Shown here: positions 5,334 through 5,561 of the stretch, piece by piece
Layout of the letters: each line of letters opens with the position of its first letter
Numbering within the stretch: position 1 is the stretch's first letter
Source of the DNA: Dialister sp.
Lineage (GTDB): Bacteria > Bacillota > Negativicutes > Veillonellales > Dialisteraceae
DNA length: 5,561 nt
Assembly: GCA_022722495.1 (NCBI GenBank)
Contig: JAIJLI010000160.1
Span: 1-5,561 of the forward strand
Direction: 5' to 3'
Made by a program: the position numbers and the translations under genes
The notes under the pieces: generated by a model
Databases searched by the model: none
What the model saw: only the letters and a program-made list of their open reading frames with translations
Told to the model about the DNA's origin: nothing

Positions 5334-5371
5334 ATTAGGATAAAAATAATCAAATTAATTAGGATAAAAAT
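5334..5371 (+). repeat. 14-base direct repeat at the translation start of the last gene
   Basis: ATTAGGATAAAAAT occurs perfectly at 5334-5347 and 5358-5371, with a 24-base period. The second copy ends in the first two bases of the ATG at 5370-5372 and supplies its upstream AGGA. The first copy reads AAAAATAAT where the second reads AAAAATGAG, so it has no start codon. It looks like a duplication of the ribosome-binding region. Confidence 0.75.
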
Positions 5372-5561
5372 GAGAAAGGAATCAAGAGCAATGGATAGTG
5401 GGTGGGCATTGGAAGTAATGCACAAGGCTCCATACATGACTGTTAGTTTCATTGACGAAGACGGCAAGCCTTATGGTTTACCCCTGTCACTCGCATCAGA
5501 TGATGATGTGAACTGGTATTTTCATGGTGCCTTGGAAGGCAAAAAACTGGAGGCAATCAAG
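5370..5561 (+). CDS. Pyridoxamine 5'-phosphate oxidase-like flavoprotein (3'-partial)
   Basis: The ATG at 5370 opens a frame of 64 codons that runs off the right edge. The translation begins MRKESRAMDSGWALEVMHKA, and continues with MTVSFIDEDGKPYGLPLSLA and then WYFHGALEGKKLEAIK. This is the N-terminal half of the PNPOx-like split beta-barrel: the strand plus DEDGKPYGLPL turn and the YFHGALEGKKLEAI segment are characteristic of the Pyridox_ox_2 group that includes the Nim 5-nitroimidazole-resistance proteins. Family members bind FMN or a related cofactor as dimers. The general PNPOx-like call is strong; nitroimidazole reduction is not implied, since most chromosomal members have unknown substrates. 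The start fits well: an A-rich leader with AGGA 6 bases before the ATG. It is likely co-expressed with the TIGR04076 gene. Confidence 0.85.
   Translation, partial: MRKESRAMDSGWALEVMHKAPYMTVSFIDEDGKPYGLPLSLASDDDVNWYFHGALEGKKLEAIK

Noticed and set aside
5258..5467. Minus-strand open frame of 69 codons
   Set aside because: It overlaps the start of the PNPOx-like gene and the intergenic repeats, and its hydrophobic Ile/Leu run comes from translating the AT-rich repeat region.

Overview
The window looks like ordinary chromosomal DNA from a gut- or oral-type Bacteroidota, most likely Prevotellaceae (Prevotella/Segatella-like). The signs are A-rich leaders with no strong Shine-Dalgarno sequence before most genes, several exact or near-exact copies of the Bacteroidota -7 promoter element TAnnTTTG, a lipoprotein with acidic residues right after the lipid-attachment cysteine, a BACON-like fold, and protein families typical of that group. 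The genus is inferred from style, not from a marker gene.

Layout, left to right. (1) Bases 1-879, plus strand: the C-terminal part of an AlkD-type DNA alkylation repair protein, then, 2 bases after its stop, a small RNase H-fold protein whose four catalytic acidic positions all appear to be replaced. (2) Bases 880-1077: an intergenic stretch with a degenerate GGTCATTAAGG tandem repeat. (3) Bases 1078-1515: a small BACON-like lipoprotein, ending at a strong hairpin (1572-1605) that probably terminates transcription from both sides. (4) Bases 1612-3504, minus strand: an aldo/keto reductase gene and, upstream of it, an AraC-family regulator gene. The 117 bases between them hold a good Bacteroidota promoter, with two 14-base direct repeats exactly 21 bases apart just upstream of its -33 box. 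This is the geometry of an AraC-type activator site. (5) Bases 3505-3631: a compact divergent promoter region for the regulator (minus) and a TauE/SafE-family membrane permease (plus, 3632-4375). (6) Bases 4376-4893: no intact gene. There is a hairpin, a probable frameshifted minus-strand gene remnant (about 4418-4716), and the promoter and structured leader of the next gene. (7) Bases 4894-5286: a cysteine-rich TIGR04076-family protein, followed after 83 bases by the N-terminus of a pyridoxamine-phosphate-oxidase-like flavoprotein (NimA-like superfamily) that runs off the window.

The best-supported functional unit is regulator plus aldo/keto reductase, perhaps with the divergent permease: a small, locally controlled redox or detoxification module. 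The last two genes may form a second small redox-related operon. I see no CRISPR array, insertion sequence, tRNA/rRNA, toxin-antitoxin pair or phage-defence cassette. Nothing in the window amounts to a clearly new multi-gene system. The most distinctive items are the putative AraC operator, the catalytically degenerate RNase H-like protein and the hairpin leader before the TIGR04076 gene.
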